From: Butyrivibrio hungatei
GTDB lineage: Bacteria > Bacillota > Clostridia > Lachnospirales > Lachnospiraceae
Direction of reading: 5' to 3'
Assembly (NCBI RefSeq): GCF_900101605.1
Contig: NZ_FMUR01000013.1
Coordinates: forward strand, 55,528 to 119,527
DNA: 64,000 bases
In this document: positions 45,501-55,683 of the stretch, piece after piece
How the letters are laid out: each line of letters starts with the position of its first letter
Position numbering within the stretch: the first letter of the stretch is position 1
Notes under the pieces: generated by a model
Databases searched by the model: none
What the model saw: the letters and a program-made list of their open reading frames with translations, nothing else
What the model was told of the DNA's origin: nothing
Program-made: the position numbers and the translations under genes

Positions 45501-48012
45501 GCTTTCCAAAGATATCGAGGAATATGCGCGCCCTGATATAGAGGGAGTTGATACAGCAGGCATAGAGTCTTTGATGAATAAGGAGAACCGGCTTCTTTAT
45601 ATTGCTATGTCTAATGCTATTAATGAAGTGCTGGGTGATGGGTTTACTGAGGGAAGTTTAAAAGAATCTGACAGGATACTGGATAAGCATAAATGGCTGG
45701 TTTCTTACTGGATAGATTTGCTTCAAAAGGAAGGATATTTAAAGCCTGATGGCAATAAATATTCCTTCACTGAAAAATGCTGCATAGAAATCTCAAAAGA
45801 GAAAATGCAGGCGGAGTGGCAGGAGCTTGGCAGGAACTGGTTGGCAGAGATGGGTACGTCTGAATTCTTGGAATATATTTCTAATTCGGCCCTTTCGTTA
45901 ACTGGCTTGTTGTCAGGAGAGATTGATCCTATAAAACTTCTTTATCCGGATGGAAAAACAGATGTTGTTGAAGATATGTATATCAACAACAAGATATCAG
46001 TTTATTTAAATAGCTGCATCTGCGGCTTTGTGAATAACTATTCTAATCTGGGACGACCACTGAGAATTCTTGAGATTGGCGCCGGTACATGTGCAACTGC
46101 ACTTCGTGTCACAAAGACTCTTGAGGGTAAAGATTTTACATATTATGTGACGGACATTAACAGCCACTTCATTCCATTGGCTCAGGGTAAGTTTAATGGT
46201 GTTCCAAATATGAGATTCTCTGTTTTAAATATTGATAAAGACATTGCAGAGCAGGGATTTGAAGAAAACTATTTCGATATTGTTATTGCAGTTGGAGTTT
46301 TGGAAAATGCAAAGGATATATGCTACAGCTTAAAACAGATTAGAAGATTGGTACGTCCGGGTGGATATTTCCTCTTCACGGAGCCGGTGCGAGAGGAAGC
46401 TTGGATATTGGCATCTCAGGGATTTTTAATGACAGAGCCTCAGGATGACTTGCGTAAAGATAAAGCGTTTATCGATTCCAAGCAATGGCAGGAATTGCTG
46501 GATGAGGCAGATTCTGAAACTTCTTCTTTAGTACTGCCTAAAGAAAATGACAGTTTAGGCGTGTTTGGGCTTGAACTTTATATAAAGCAGTTTAAGACAG
46601 AGAGGCAGAACATAAGTGGAGGAGATATCACTTCACTTATAAGGGATAATCTGGCTTCATACATGATACCGACCAGCTACATTATGTTGGATAGTATGCC
46701 GGTTACGGCTAATGGCAAGATTGATGGTAAAGCTTTGAAGGCAATTGCAGAAAAAAGAGCTACTGTTTCTGCAGTAGCCGGTGATGATAATACAGATGCA
46801 TTGTCTGCAGAAATGAATGATCTACAGAAGGAACTTGTTGAAATCTTAGGCGGATTGGGAATGAAAGGATTAGGGCTTAGAGATAGTTTCTATGACCATG
46901 GCGCGGATTCTCTTATTCTTGCACAGGCAACAGGTGCAATTCGAGAAAAAATTTTAAAAGACATCCCATTTGATACGGTGCTCAGATTTATGTTAAATCA
47001 TCCTAATATTCAGGAGCTTTCTGAGTTTGTGGCAGAAAAACGTGGAGACATTCAGGAGCAGACACAAAGCGATACTCTTAAATCAAAACACATAGGAGCA
47101 GCTCAGTTGTACAAGGCGGGAGAAGGTCCACTTCATGTAATCTTCCATGCGGCCTTTGGAACAATGAATTCACTGAAATATATTGTGGAAAATCTGGTAA
47201 ACCGGAACAAGGGAGACGTACTGACTATAGCTCTTGGCGATGCGGACAGATACTATCAGATGGATCGAGAGACTGCGGTGCAGCAGCTGGCAGATGATTA
47301 TAGCCAAATAATCTTGGAGACCGGGGCTGAACAGATTCAGCTTATTGGATATTGCTTTGGTGGTTGGCTTGCAACTCAGTGTGCAAACAGACTCGTAGAG
47401 CAAGGCAAGGAGATAGTAGATGTAATCCTTATTGATTCACAGACAGTACCTTGGATCATAGAAGACCGTTTGATGATAGAGTTAATGTTCCTTCCAAACT
47501 TTGGAATAACTCTGGAGGATTTGGGTGTGTTCGAAGATTGCAGAGAAGTTAACTTAGAGAAAATGTTTGTTGATGTTATAAAAGAATTTGGAAAGATTCC
47601 GGATAATTTGAGCGATAACTTACAATCAATGCCGGATTATGCAGAGTTTGGCAAGGGCATGAATAGACTTGGAGAAATTTCTATGGAAGACCGTTTTAAG
47701 CTTTATGCAAAGCGCGGTTCGGAAAAGACAGGAGAGCAACTGGAGCCATCTATGTTGGAAGGAGTATTTAAAGCATACTGTCAAACAATAAGGTGCTGCA
47801 ATGGCGAGATGGATTCCTACTTTGGAGACATACGTTTCTTGAATGCGAAGGACAATTCAAGCATGTTCTATAGCAAGGATAAGAATATTGATTATTGGAC
47901 TGATCTTTGTATAGGCGATATAGAGATTACGGATATTGATGGTGATCATTATAGCTGCGTTGAAAATCCGGACTTTGCTTTAAGCGTATCCAAATTAATA
48001 ACTGATTACTAA
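42562..48012 (+). CDS. NRPS: docking-Cy-A[MT]-PCP-TE, PchF-like termination module
   Basis: The 1816-residue protein contains, in order: a TubC-type N-terminal docking domain (1-65); a heterocyclisation domain (about 75-500, motif EFIIADWTS, first Asp replaced by Glu); an adenylation domain with FTSGSTG near 663 and a cysteine-type code (FDLSVF, WNSVP, LSGD, SLGG, AIW); a methyltransferase inserted in its C-terminal part (LEIGAGTCATA near 1169); a carrier domain (GADSL near 1446); and a thioesterase (about 1515-1816). The order equals that of PchF, which adds and N-methylates the last ring of pyochelin and releases it. The thioesterase nucleophile motif is GYCFGG with Cys1598 instead of Ser. 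GGAGAG lies 11 bases upstream of the start. It probably receives the chain from the A-PCP protein at 56500. Confidence 0.93.
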   Translation: MTENYSKALSLIEKLENKGVSLWKEDEKIKFKANTGAIQPEDIAQLKELKSELLELLDPDNRKITLSENKADRYKPFVLTDVQQSYLMGRSNLFDYGGLSCHIYLQLNYEKLDVNEVERVWNYLIDRHEMLRAVMHEEGYQQILEKAPHFAVKDYKNTPAEQVMEEMGHQQFEVGSWPYFAVGVSNYDDSAIMHFSIEFIIADWTSIWMLLHQFEELYFGKVDEIPEVKVSFRDYVLAEREMKESAACERDKHYWLNKLEDFPTCPQIDTEPYSANKEARFDRKFLQLTPELWENVKNFAYKFNVTPTALVLMAYAHTLSCFSENKRFAINLTMLNRQPLHEDIGKVIGDFTSLTLLDIDLDNNETFIENVKRANMQLFEDMDHNLYSGVAFMRELANRKGSAAATMPYVFTSAVGLLSSMDDATVKGMVSGIGISQTPQVFIDCQVMDGNFGMQVNWDVRRGVFKDGVIDDMFTLFSEFLQAMANGVEPEIAAKQTYPKYQKSIFLNANDTALKLPKHLLHDKVLEAAEKYPDKIAVVAGENKYTYSELIEIAGKIFGGLMENGVKAGDTVGIAAKKSVYQPAAAIAILAAGAVYVPISTEQGANRIGRIIERAGISTVITLTDDETEYPDGIKKIFVDAEGNSVELPKTNSIDASSLAYIIFTSGSTGEPKGVAISHGAAVNTIEDIIRKYDINENDSTIGVSQLSFDLSVFDIFGLLSVGGTVVYPEDSRKKEPEYLAKIIEREGVTVWNSVPSLLNMVMVYLDYENNVPDISSLRLVMLSGDWIPLFLPDRLHGYSKDARVVSLGGATEAAIWSIYHDYEGPSEGFASIPYGLPLANQQFRILDSRLKDRPVGVKGDIYILGDGLADGYYNDKEKTDLQFIKDPETGRMMYKTGDIGKYHKNGEIEFLGRSDSQIKFNGHRIELGEIESAVKRSGTVENCSVVYTSNEGEHAMICFYEPAFSDDNQKEEYINEQKELSKDIEEYARPDIEGVDTAGIESLMNKENRLLYIAMSNAINEVLGDGFTEGSLKESDRILDKHKWLVSYWIDLLQKEGYLKPDGNKYSFTEKCCIEISKEKMQAEWQELGRNWLAEMGTSEFLEYISNSALSLTGLLSGEIDPIKLLYPDGKTDVVEDMYINNKISVYLNSCICGFVNNYSNLGRPLRILEIGAGTCATALRVTKTLEGKDFTYYVTDINSHFIPLAQGKFNGVPNMRFSVLNIDKDIAEQGFEENYFDIVIAVGVLENAKDICYSLKQIRRLVRPGGYFLFTEPVREEAWILASQGFLMTEPQDDLRKDKAFIDSKQWQELLDEADSETSSLVLPKENDSLGVFGLELYIKQFKTERQNISGGDITSLIRDNLASYMIPTSYIMLDSMPVTANGKIDGKALKAIAEKRATVSAVAGDDNTDALSAEMNDLQKELVEILGGLGMKGLGLRDSFYDHGADSLILAQATGAIREKILKDIPFDTVLRFMLNHPNIQELSEFVAEKRGDIQEQTQSDTLKSKHIGAAQLYKAGEGPLHVIFHAAFGTMNSLKYIVENLVNRNKGDVLTIALGDADRYYQMDRETAVQQLADDYSQIILETGAEQIQLIGYCFGGWLATQCANRLVEQGKEIVDVILIDSQTVPWIIEDRLMIELMFLPNFGITLEDLGVFEDCREVNLEKMFVDVIKEFGKIPDNLSDNLQSMPDYAEFGKGMNRLGEISMEDRFKLYAKRGSEKTGEQLEPSMLEGVFKAYCQTIRCCNGEMDSYFGDIRFLNAKDNSSMFYSKDKNIDYWTDLCIGDIEITDIDGDHYSCVENPDFALSVSKLITDY

Positions 48013-48050
48013 AAAATATTCATGTTTACATTAAGGAAGGACCTTATATT

Positions 48051-51000
48051 ATGCCAAACGATAAAGAGTTGATGAAAAAAGCACTTCTTGAGATCAGACA
48101 GTTAAAAGCTCAACTCAAGGAAGCAAAGGGAAATGAACCGGCAGCCATCATTGGAATGGCGTGCCGATTTCCCGGTGGTGTACGTAACACCAATGATTTT
48201 TGGAATCTTCTTAAAGATGGAAAAAGCGGGATTTGTGCTATACCGGATAATCGCTGGAATGAATACGGTAAGGAGAAGTTTGATGATAACCCATATCTGA
48301 ATAAAGGTGGTTTTCTGGAAGATATTGAAGAGTTTGACAACAGACTGTTTAAAATACTTCCTGATGAGGCTGCTTACCTTGATCCTCAGCAGCGAATTCT
48401 TCTGGAGGTATGTTGGGAAGCTTTTGAGAATGCCGGATATTCGCCGGAAATGTTAAAAAACAAACGAGTGGGCGTGTTTGTAGGTGTTGTACAAAATGAT
48501 TTTGGTTATGAAAACATGCTTAGAAACGAAGAAAACATGAACATAACCGGAATAGATCATTCTTTTATTTCCGGAAGGATTTCCTATTTTTTCGGTTTGC
48601 GTGGTCCATCTATTTCAATAGACACCGCTTGTTCTTCTTCATCTGTAGCCATAGATACTGCCTTGAAGTACTTAAAGGATAACGATTGTGACATGGCACT
48701 TGTATGTGGAGTCAACATTATGTTTTCTCCGGAGATTACTCAAAAGGTTGCAGGACTTGGAATACTATCAAAAAAAGGCGAAGTAAGGGCATTTGACAAG
48801 GATGCAGATGGAACAGTTCGCGGTGAAGGTGCCGCTGCCATTATTTTAAAAATGCTGTCTGACGCCAAACAAGATGATGATAATATTCACAGTATTATTA
48901 TTGGCTCAGAATTAAATCAAGACGGGGAAAGTACCAGCCTTACCGCTCCAAATGGTATTGCGCAGGAAGAATTGTTGCGTAGGGCTTGGGACAAGGCCGG
49001 GATAGATTCAGATGATATAGGCTATATTGAAACTCATGGAACAGGAACAGCCATTGGAGATCCAATTGAGATACAGGCAATATCAAGCCGGCTGTCTGAT
49101 TCCAGAAAAAAGCCTGTGTATATCGGTTCGGTAAAAACTAATATTGGACATCTTGAAGGAGCAGCAGGCATAGCCGGTTTAATAAAAGTTTCTCTAATGT
49201 TGGAGAATAAAAAGCTTCCAAAAAGCTTGAACTATGATACTCCATCAGAATATGTCAATTGGTCTGCTATTCCGGTAAAAGTAGCAGATAAACTTATGGA
49301 CTGGAAAACTGAGAACGGCAAACCCAGAATTGCCGGTGTCAGTTCCTTCGGTCTTTCCGGTACGAACTCACATATTGTACTAAAAGAGTATGAGGATAAT
49401 AAGCAGGAAGGTAAATCTATGGAGACTTATCCATTTGTGCTTACTTCCGTTGATAAAAAGGGATTAGAAAGACAGGCAGAAGCTCTTAAGGCTTACTTGG
49501 AAACAAATGATGAATGTAATCTTACAGATTTGTCCTACTCATACAATATTACAAGAGATAGCTTACCGGAGAGAGGGTTAATTATAGGAGAAAGTAAGGA
49601 TGAGTTAATCTCAAAACTCTCAAAGCGAATTTCAAGTAATCGTGTGAATAAAAAAAGAAGAGCGGTGTATGTTTTTACAGGCCAAGGCTCTCAGTACAAA
49701 GGCATGTGTGAGCAGTATTACAAGGGCAACGAGACATTCCGCCGTAGCTTTGATCATTGTGCTGACCTATTTAAAAAGTATATTGATAGGGACTTGAGAG
49801 ATATTGTTTTTTCTGAGGATTACGATTTGAATCAGACAGAGAATGCTCAGCCGGCAATATTTGCAGTGGAATACTCACTTGTTCAGATGCTTAAGGTTTA
49901 TGGAATAAAGCCGGAAGTGGTAATCGGACATAGTATAGGCGAGTATGCAGCAGCATGTACAGCAGGGGTATTTTCAGTTGAAGATGCAGTAAAGCTTGTT
50001 GCAGCTCGTGGACGATTTATGCAGGAGTTATCTCCTGAGGGAAAAATGTTGGCAGTATTTGCTGATAGAGTTAAAGTGCAAAATGTGGTTTCTGAAATCC
50101 CCGGACTTTATATATCAACCTCAAATTCACCTATGCAAACTGTTGTTGCAGGTACTAATGATGCAGTAGAAAAGGCAGATGAAATTTTTAAGAAAAAAGG
50201 AATACGTACAGTCTTCTTAAAAACAGAAAGACCATTCCACACTCCTTTCATGGATGCAGCAGCAAAAGAATTTGGAGAAGTGGCAAAAACTATCGACTAC
50301 AGTAGGCCAACTGTAAAAATGATATCTACAGTTACAGCCGGATATGAAAGTGATTTATTTGCGGATGCTTCCTATTGGATGGAGCAGATTCTGTCGGAGG
50401 TTAAGTATTGCGACAGTATAAATACTGTAGGAAACCTTGAGGAGATTGTCTTTGTTGAAATTGGTGCATTGCCGGTTTTAAATGGACTTATTGCAGCAAT
50501 CACGGGTGGCGAAGCTGACTGTGTTTGCATAGCTGATAAAAACATAGATAATTCACATGCAATAAAGACTGTTTGTGAACTATATCAGTATGGAATAAAG
50601 GTCGATTTCAAAAAATTATATAAGCCTTTCTCACCTGTTTTAAAAGATATTCCCAATTATGCCTTTGCACCTAACAGGATTCCATATATTCATACATTAA
50701 GAGGTGAAAGGGAATGCAATGGAACTTCATTAGATTTGAAGCTGCAGGTTGAAAATAACAGTGAAAATGACCTTGAAGTTAATGAAAAAAATGTAAAGAC
50801 GATATTGTCTGAACTCCTTGGAACAGAGCCGGAGGAGCTTGATGAAAAGGCAGAGCTTGTAAGCCTTGGAATTGACTCAATAAGTGCAGTATCAGTTTTA
50901 AAAGCTCTTAATAAAACCTTTGGTACCAACCTGACTTTGAGCCGGCTTTTCAATGCGCATACACCGGGGGGAGTCATTGAGGCTGTGCTTCAAAACAGTA

Positions 51001-54000
51001 AGAACAACAATAAAAAGGGTGAGGAAGGTCCGGTTGTAGTTACCATAAATGAAGAAGATAGAAATAAAGAGTTCCCGTTAAATGAAGTTCAATACGCATA
51101 TTGGGCCGGTAGAGACAATAATCGTGCAATGCTTTCAGGTTCGGCTTGCTGTGCTTATTTTGAAGCAGATGTAGACAATCTGGATGAGGCAAAATTTATC
51201 GAAGCACTGAAAAAGCTTGAGGCAAGACACGATATGCTTAGATGTCGTATTACAGAGGATGCGATTCAATACATAGAAAAAGAATGTACATCTTCGGTGG
51301 TAGTTGTGGATATTTCTGAAGAGAATATAAGTGAACTTGAAGAGATCCGAGAAGAGATGTTCCACAAAATACTGCCCCTTGGCGGCCCTCTATACGAGAT
51401 AAGATTATCCAGATTATCCGGAGGCAGATATCGTATACATTTTCTCATCGATTTTATGATAGCTGATGCAATGAGTTTGTTTATTTTCAAGCGAGATTTA
51501 AACAAGCTATATCGGGGAGAAGAATTAGAGGATCTCACAATTACTTATAGAGACTACGAGTTGTTCTGTCGCAGGTCAAAAGAGATACAGCAAAAACAGA
51601 TAGAGGACGAGGCCTTTTGGACTAAAAAAGCACAGGATTTTCCAAATGCACCTCAGTTGCCATACAACCGAAGTGTATTTATGGACAATTCCAATAGAAG
51701 ATTCATTCGTAGACGAATGGATATTACTAAAGACAGATGGAAGAGTTTTTCTAAAAATGCAGCCAGGTTTGGCCTGACTCCTTCAGCGGCATTATTTGCT
51801 TTGTATTCTGAAGTTCTTTCTGCTTACGGTGGCGGAGGAAATTATGCAGTTATGCTGACTGTATTTAGACGTCACGATGTGGGTAAGGATACGGAGAATA
51901 TGATAGGCGATTTTACTAAGCTTGCTCTGGTAGATATTACCAGAAAGCAGACTACCATAGCTGAAAACGCATTGGCGCTTCAGCAAAACATGATGGAAAA
52001 CATTTCTCATTGTGAGTACTCTGCCGTAAAGTTTACCGACATGCTTAGAAAACAAACCGGAGAGTCTCGTTTATATCCGGTGATATTTACCAGTGCTGTT
52101 GGATTGGATGAAAATCTTCAGGAAGAGTCCGGCATTATGGATAGCTTGCGAAGCGTTGTTTCGTCAACACCACAGGTATGCTTGGATCATCAGGTGTTTT
52201 TTGAAAATGGTACCCTTGTTCTTTCCTGGGATTCCTTGGATGAGGCATTCTGCGAAGGGGTTGTGGATGCAATGTTTGAGGTGTATTGCGACCTGGTTAA
52301 TAAAGCTATAGATGGTAAGGAATTTTTCAGCACAACACTTACTGATTTGCGCTCTAAAAAACAGAAGGAGGAGCAACATAAGGCTAATGGAACAAATTAT
52401 GATTATGTGGGAAAGCTACTCCATGAGGGATTTATTGAGAATGTACAGCGCATTCCGGATAAGGCGGCGCTTATAAATGACGGCTGTACATATACCTATG
52501 CTCAATTAAATGAAAGAGCAAACAGTATCGCAAATGCGGTTATTGAAGCAGGGGCAACGCCGGGAGATAGAGTATTAATAGAACTGCCTAAGTCATTTGA
52601 ACAGATTGCTGCTGTCCTTGGAGTACTAAAGGCAGGCTGTATATACGTTCCTCTTACTTATGGACAGCCGAAGATAAGAACAGAACGTGTTATAGAAAAG
52701 GCAAAGCCGTTTTGCATTATTACAGACCGGGATTACGAAAATTATAATCTAAAGAAGCTGGTTCCAGATGAAATAGCCGGAAATTGTAACAAAGATATTT
52801 ATAGAGAAGTTAAAGCTTCTGATGGAGCATACATCATCTATACATCGGGTTCTACCGGGCAACCAAAGGGTGTTTTCATAACACATGAAGCAGCAATGAA
52901 TACCATAGAGGATGTAAACAGAAAATATCGTATATGCGAAAGTGACAGTGCCATAGCTGTATCGTCATTGAGTTTTGACCTATCGGTATATGACATATTT
53001 GGTATGTTAACAGTCGGAGGAACTATTGTTATGCCGACTGAAGAGCAGCGTATTGATCCTAAGCAGCAATATGAGCTTGTGGTAGCCAATGATGTTACTG
53101 TATGGAATTCAGTACCGACAATTATGGATATTTTTGTCGATCATCTGCTTAAACGTGGACTTACCTGTAATATCAGAAAGGTAATTCTCTCAGGAGACTG
53201 GATACCAATGGAACTTCCGAATAAGCTTTCCAAGGCACTTCCAAATGGAAGGCTTACCAGCATGGGAGGAGCGACAGAGGCATCAATATGGTCTAACTAT
53301 TTTGATGTTAATGAGCCACTTGTTGGCTGGACTTCTGTGCCCTATGGTTATCCTCTTGCAAATCAGAGATTTTATATTTTGGATGAGTTTGGAAGAAGGT
53401 GCCCCAATCATATTCCGGGAAAACTTCATATTGCAGGAGCAGGTCTGGCAAAGGGTTACTATAACGAGCCCGAGCTTACAAAGGCGGCATTTATAAATCA
53501 TGAACTGACAGGAGAGCACTTGTACGATACAGGGGATTATGGTTGCTATCACAAGGGTGGATGCATTGAATTCCTTGGAAGAAAAGACGGTCAGGTGAAG
53601 ATAAATGGATACAGAGTTGAGACAGCAGAGATAGAAGCTGCAGTAAAAAAATGCGGAATAAATGACCGAGCCGCTGCAGTTCCTGTGGGGAATAAGACAA
53701 AGCGCCTAGCTGTGTTTATAGAGACAGAGAATAAACCGGATAGTTCAAAAATAATAGAGCAGTTAAAGACATACTTACCTCATTATTTCATTCCGGAAGC
53801 TGTTGTAAACATCAGCAGTTTTCCATTGACAGCCAATGGTAAATTTGATCGCAAAAAGCTTGCAGACATATATGAGAATTTGGAACTGAAGAAAGTTAAA
53901 AAACATAGGAATACCGATAATGATTCTCCGGTTTTAAAGAAAATATGTGAAATTCTTGATATTGCTGATGTGAATCCGGGTGAAAGCTTCGGACACCTTG

Positions 54001-55673
54001 GAGTATCTTCTGTTGATATGATTCGACTTGCTGATGAACTTGAAAATGCCTATGGCATCAGACCATCTGTTAGTAAAATGCTTTCCTACAATGCTATTTC
54101 GGAGTTGGTGGAGTTCTTTGATGGTAAGGTACAACAAAATGACAATTTAAATCATGCTGAGAGTGTTATGCAGAAGGTTATCAGAATAGAAGATTCATTA
54201 AATGAAATCTCTCCATTGGAAAAATATGAAGAAAAGGGAATCACTTTGTATAGCGAAAATGGAGCATTGCGCTTTAAAGCTGAAAAGGGTGCAATGACTG
54301 ATGAAATTCGTCAGGAACTTAAGCAAGATAAGCAGATGATTTTAGACTATCTTAAAGAGAAGGAAAAAAGGGATAAGCACAAAGAGGAATATATTAAGAA
54401 AAATGCTTATCCGCTTACTCCGATACAAAAAGCATATCTTCTTGGACGTTCAAATGATTACGAACTGGGCGGAACCAGTGCTCATTATTATGCGGAATTT
54501 ATTTGGGATAAAGTGGATGCGGTAAAACTTGAAAATGCAGTTAATACTTTGATTGATAGTCATGATATTCTTCGTTCAATTGTTCTTGAGGATGGAAGAC
54601 AGATGATTCTGGAAAAGGTGCCTATCTATAGAGTCGCTGATAGAAAGTTATCAGATGGTGACTTCAAAAACCTGAGAGATAACTGGAAAGACAAAATTTA
54701 TGAGGTTGGCAAGTGGCCAATGTTTGATGTGTTTGTCAGCCGGCTTCAAGACGGTTCAAGGGTGGTTCATTTCAGTTTTGACTGTATGCTCTTAGACGGC
54801 TGGAGTGCCAATATGATGATTCGACAGATATACGAATTGTACAAGGGCAAAAGTATTGATGTTCCAAACTATAGTTTTTGCCGGTATGTGTGCAAAAAGG
54901 ATGAATGGCAAAAGGATAAGGATTATGTAATTTCTGCTGAAAACTATTGGAAACAACGGGCTTCAAAGCTTTCACCCGCCCCTAAGCTGCCATACAACCT
55001 TCAGTTCAATCAGGTAAAACAGCCTCATTTTGATAGATTGCGTTATGAACTAAGCCGGGAGCAGACACAGAAACTTAATATCCACTTAAGAAATTATTCT
55101 TCAACGGCATCAGCTGTAGTTTGTACAGCATATATGCGTGCACTTAGTATGGCCTCAGGCTCTGAAAAGTTTTCACTAAATCTTACTGTGTATAACAGGT
55201 TGCCTCTCAATCAGGAAGTGAAGAAGCTGTTAGGTGATTTTACAAATGTAACTGTTGTTGAATACAAAAGAGACAATGAAGGCAGCTTTCTGGAAGAAAT
55301 GAAGCAGGTAAAGACACGAATTCTTGAAGCAGTTGAGCATCGAACCTATAACGGTCTGGAAATTCTTAAAGCGATGTCAGACGGAGATCCCTTTAAAGCA
55401 GTTCTGCCGGTTGTATTCACCAGTGAGTTGTTCGGAAGTTTAGATGAAGAGGACACGTCAGAGATATTCAAGGAAACAAAGGAGCTGTTTGCAATAAGCC
55501 AAACCCCTCAGGTATCTCTGGATCACCAAGCTTTGGTCAGAGAAGGGAAGTTGGTTCTGATTTGGGATTATGTAAAGGAATTATTTAAAGCAGAGGTTAT
55601 AAGTGAGATGTTTAATAAATACATTTTATTTATAGAAGAACTGGCGGATGCAGATTCCTGGGAAAAAATGTGA
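48051..55673 (+). CDS. Hybrid PKS/NRPS: KS-AT-ACP-Cy-A-PCP-docking-Cy
   Basis: The 2540-residue protein contains: a ketosynthase (DTACSSSS near 190, plus both His motifs THGTGTAIGDP and NIGHLEGAAG); an acyltransferase (GHSIGE near 625; FHTPF favours malonyl); an ACP (GIDSI near 940); a heterocyclisation domain (DFMIADAMS near 1134); an adenylation domain (SGSTG near 1597; cysteine-type code DLY, WNSVP, ILSGD, IW); a carrier domain (GVSSVD near 1985); a docking-like segment (about 2045-2105, GITLYSENGALRFKAEKGAM); and a final heterocyclisation domain (DCMLLDGWS near 2243). No ketoreductase or methyltransferase is present, so the polyketide carbonyl stays unreduced. The last Cy lacks its own A-PCP, which the product of 56500 can supply in trans. 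The internal docking-like segment looks like a relic of fusion between two proteins. Confidence 0.93.
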   Translation: MPNDKELMKKALLEIRQLKAQLKEAKGNEPAAIIGMACRFPGGVRNTNDFWNLLKDGKSGICAIPDNRWNEYGKEKFDDNPYLNKGGFLEDIEEFDNRLFKILPDEAAYLDPQQRILLEVCWEAFENAGYSPEMLKNKRVGVFVGVVQNDFGYENMLRNEENMNITGIDHSFISGRISYFFGLRGPSISIDTACSSSSVAIDTALKYLKDNDCDMALVCGVNIMFSPEITQKVAGLGILSKKGEVRAFDKDADGTVRGEGAAAIILKMLSDAKQDDDNIHSIIIGSELNQDGESTSLTAPNGIAQEELLRRAWDKAGIDSDDIGYIETHGTGTAIGDPIEIQAISSRLSDSRKKPVYIGSVKTNIGHLEGAAGIAGLIKVSLMLENKKLPKSLNYDTPSEYVNWSAIPVKVADKLMDWKTENGKPRIAGVSSFGLSGTNSHIVLKEYEDNKQEGKSMETYPFVLTSVDKKGLERQAEALKAYLETNDECNLTDLSYSYNITRDSLPERGLIIGESKDELISKLSKRISSNRVNKKRRAVYVFTGQGSQYKGMCEQYYKGNETFRRSFDHCADLFKKYIDRDLRDIVFSEDYDLNQTENAQPAIFAVEYSLVQMLKVYGIKPEVVIGHSIGEYAAACTAGVFSVEDAVKLVAARGRFMQELSPEGKMLAVFADRVKVQNVVSEIPGLYISTSNSPMQTVVAGTNDAVEKADEIFKKKGIRTVFLKTERPFHTPFMDAAAKEFGEVAKTIDYSRPTVKMISTVTAGYESDLFADASYWMEQILSEVKYCDSINTVGNLEEIVFVEIGALPVLNGLIAAITGGEADCVCIADKNIDNSHAIKTVCELYQYGIKVDFKKLYKPFSPVLKDIPNYAFAPNRIPYIHTLRGERECNGTSLDLKLQVENNSENDLEVNEKNVKTILSELLGTEPEELDEKAELVSLGIDSISAVSVLKALNKTFGTNLTLSRLFNAHTPGGVIEAVLQNSKNNNKKGEEGPVVVTINEEDRNKEFPLNEVQYAYWAGRDNNRAMLSGSACCAYFEADVDNLDEAKFIEALKKLEARHDMLRCRITEDAIQYIEKECTSSVVVVDISEENISELEEIREEMFHKILPLGGPLYEIRLSRLSGGRYRIHFLIDFMIADAMSLFIFKRDLNKLYRGEELEDLTITYRDYELFCRRSKEIQQKQIEDEAFWTKKAQDFPNAPQLPYNRSVFMDNSNRRFIRRRMDITKDRWKSFSKNAARFGLTPSAALFALYSEVLSAYGGGGNYAVMLTVFRRHDVGKDTENMIGDFTKLALVDITRKQTTIAENALALQQNMMENISHCEYSAVKFTDMLRKQTGESRLYPVIFTSAVGLDENLQEESGIMDSLRSVVSSTPQVCLDHQVFFENGTLVLSWDSLDEAFCEGVVDAMFEVYCDLVNKAIDGKEFFSTTLTDLRSKKQKEEQHKANGTNYDYVGKLLHEGFIENVQRIPDKAALINDGCTYTYAQLNERANSIANAVIEAGATPGDRVLIELPKSFEQIAAVLGVLKAGCIYVPLTYGQPKIRTERVIEKAKPFCIITDRDYENYNLKKLVPDEIAGNCNKDIYREVKASDGAYIIYTSGSTGQPKGVFITHEAAMNTIEDVNRKYRICESDSAIAVSSLSFDLSVYDIFGMLTVGGTIVMPTEEQRIDPKQQYELVVANDVTVWNSVPTIMDIFVDHLLKRGLTCNIRKVILSGDWIPMELPNKLSKALPNGRLTSMGGATEASIWSNYFDVNEPLVGWTSVPYGYPLANQRFYILDEFGRRCPNHIPGKLHIAGAGLAKGYYNEPELTKAAFINHELTGEHLYDTGDYGCYHKGGCIEFLGRKDGQVKINGYRVETAEIEAAVKKCGINDRAAAVPVGNKTKRLAVFIETENKPDSSKIIEQLKTYLPHYFIPEAVVNISSFPLTANGKFDRKKLADIYENLELKKVKKHRNTDNDSPVLKKICEILDIADVNPGESFGHLGVSSVDMIRLADELENAYGIRPSVSKMLSYNAISELVEFFDGKVQQNDNLNHAESVMQKVIRIEDSLNEISPLEKYEEKGITLYSENGALRFKAEKGAMTDEIRQELKQDKQMILDYLKEKEKRDKHKEEYIKKNAYPLTPIQKAYLLGRSNDYELGGTSAHYYAEFIWDKVDAVKLENAVNTLIDSHDILRSIVLEDGRQMILEKVPIYRVADRKLSDGDFKNLRDNWKDKIYEVGKWPMFDVFVSRLQDGSRVVHFSFDCMLLDGWSANMMIRQIYELYKGKSIDVPNYSFCRYVCKKDEWQKDKDYVISAENYWKQRASKLSPAPKLPYNLQFNQVKQPHFDRLRYELSREQTQKLNIHLRNYSSTASAVVCTAYMRALSMASGSEKFSLNLTVYNRLPLNQEVKKLLGDFTNVTVVEYKRDNEGSFLEEMKQVKTRILEAVEHRTYNGLEILKAMSDGDPFKAVLPVVFTSELFGSLDEEDTSEIFKETKELFAISQTPQVSLDHQALVREGKLVLIWDYVKELFKAEVISEMFNKYILFIEELADADSWEKM

Positions 55674-55683
55674 GGTGCGAATA

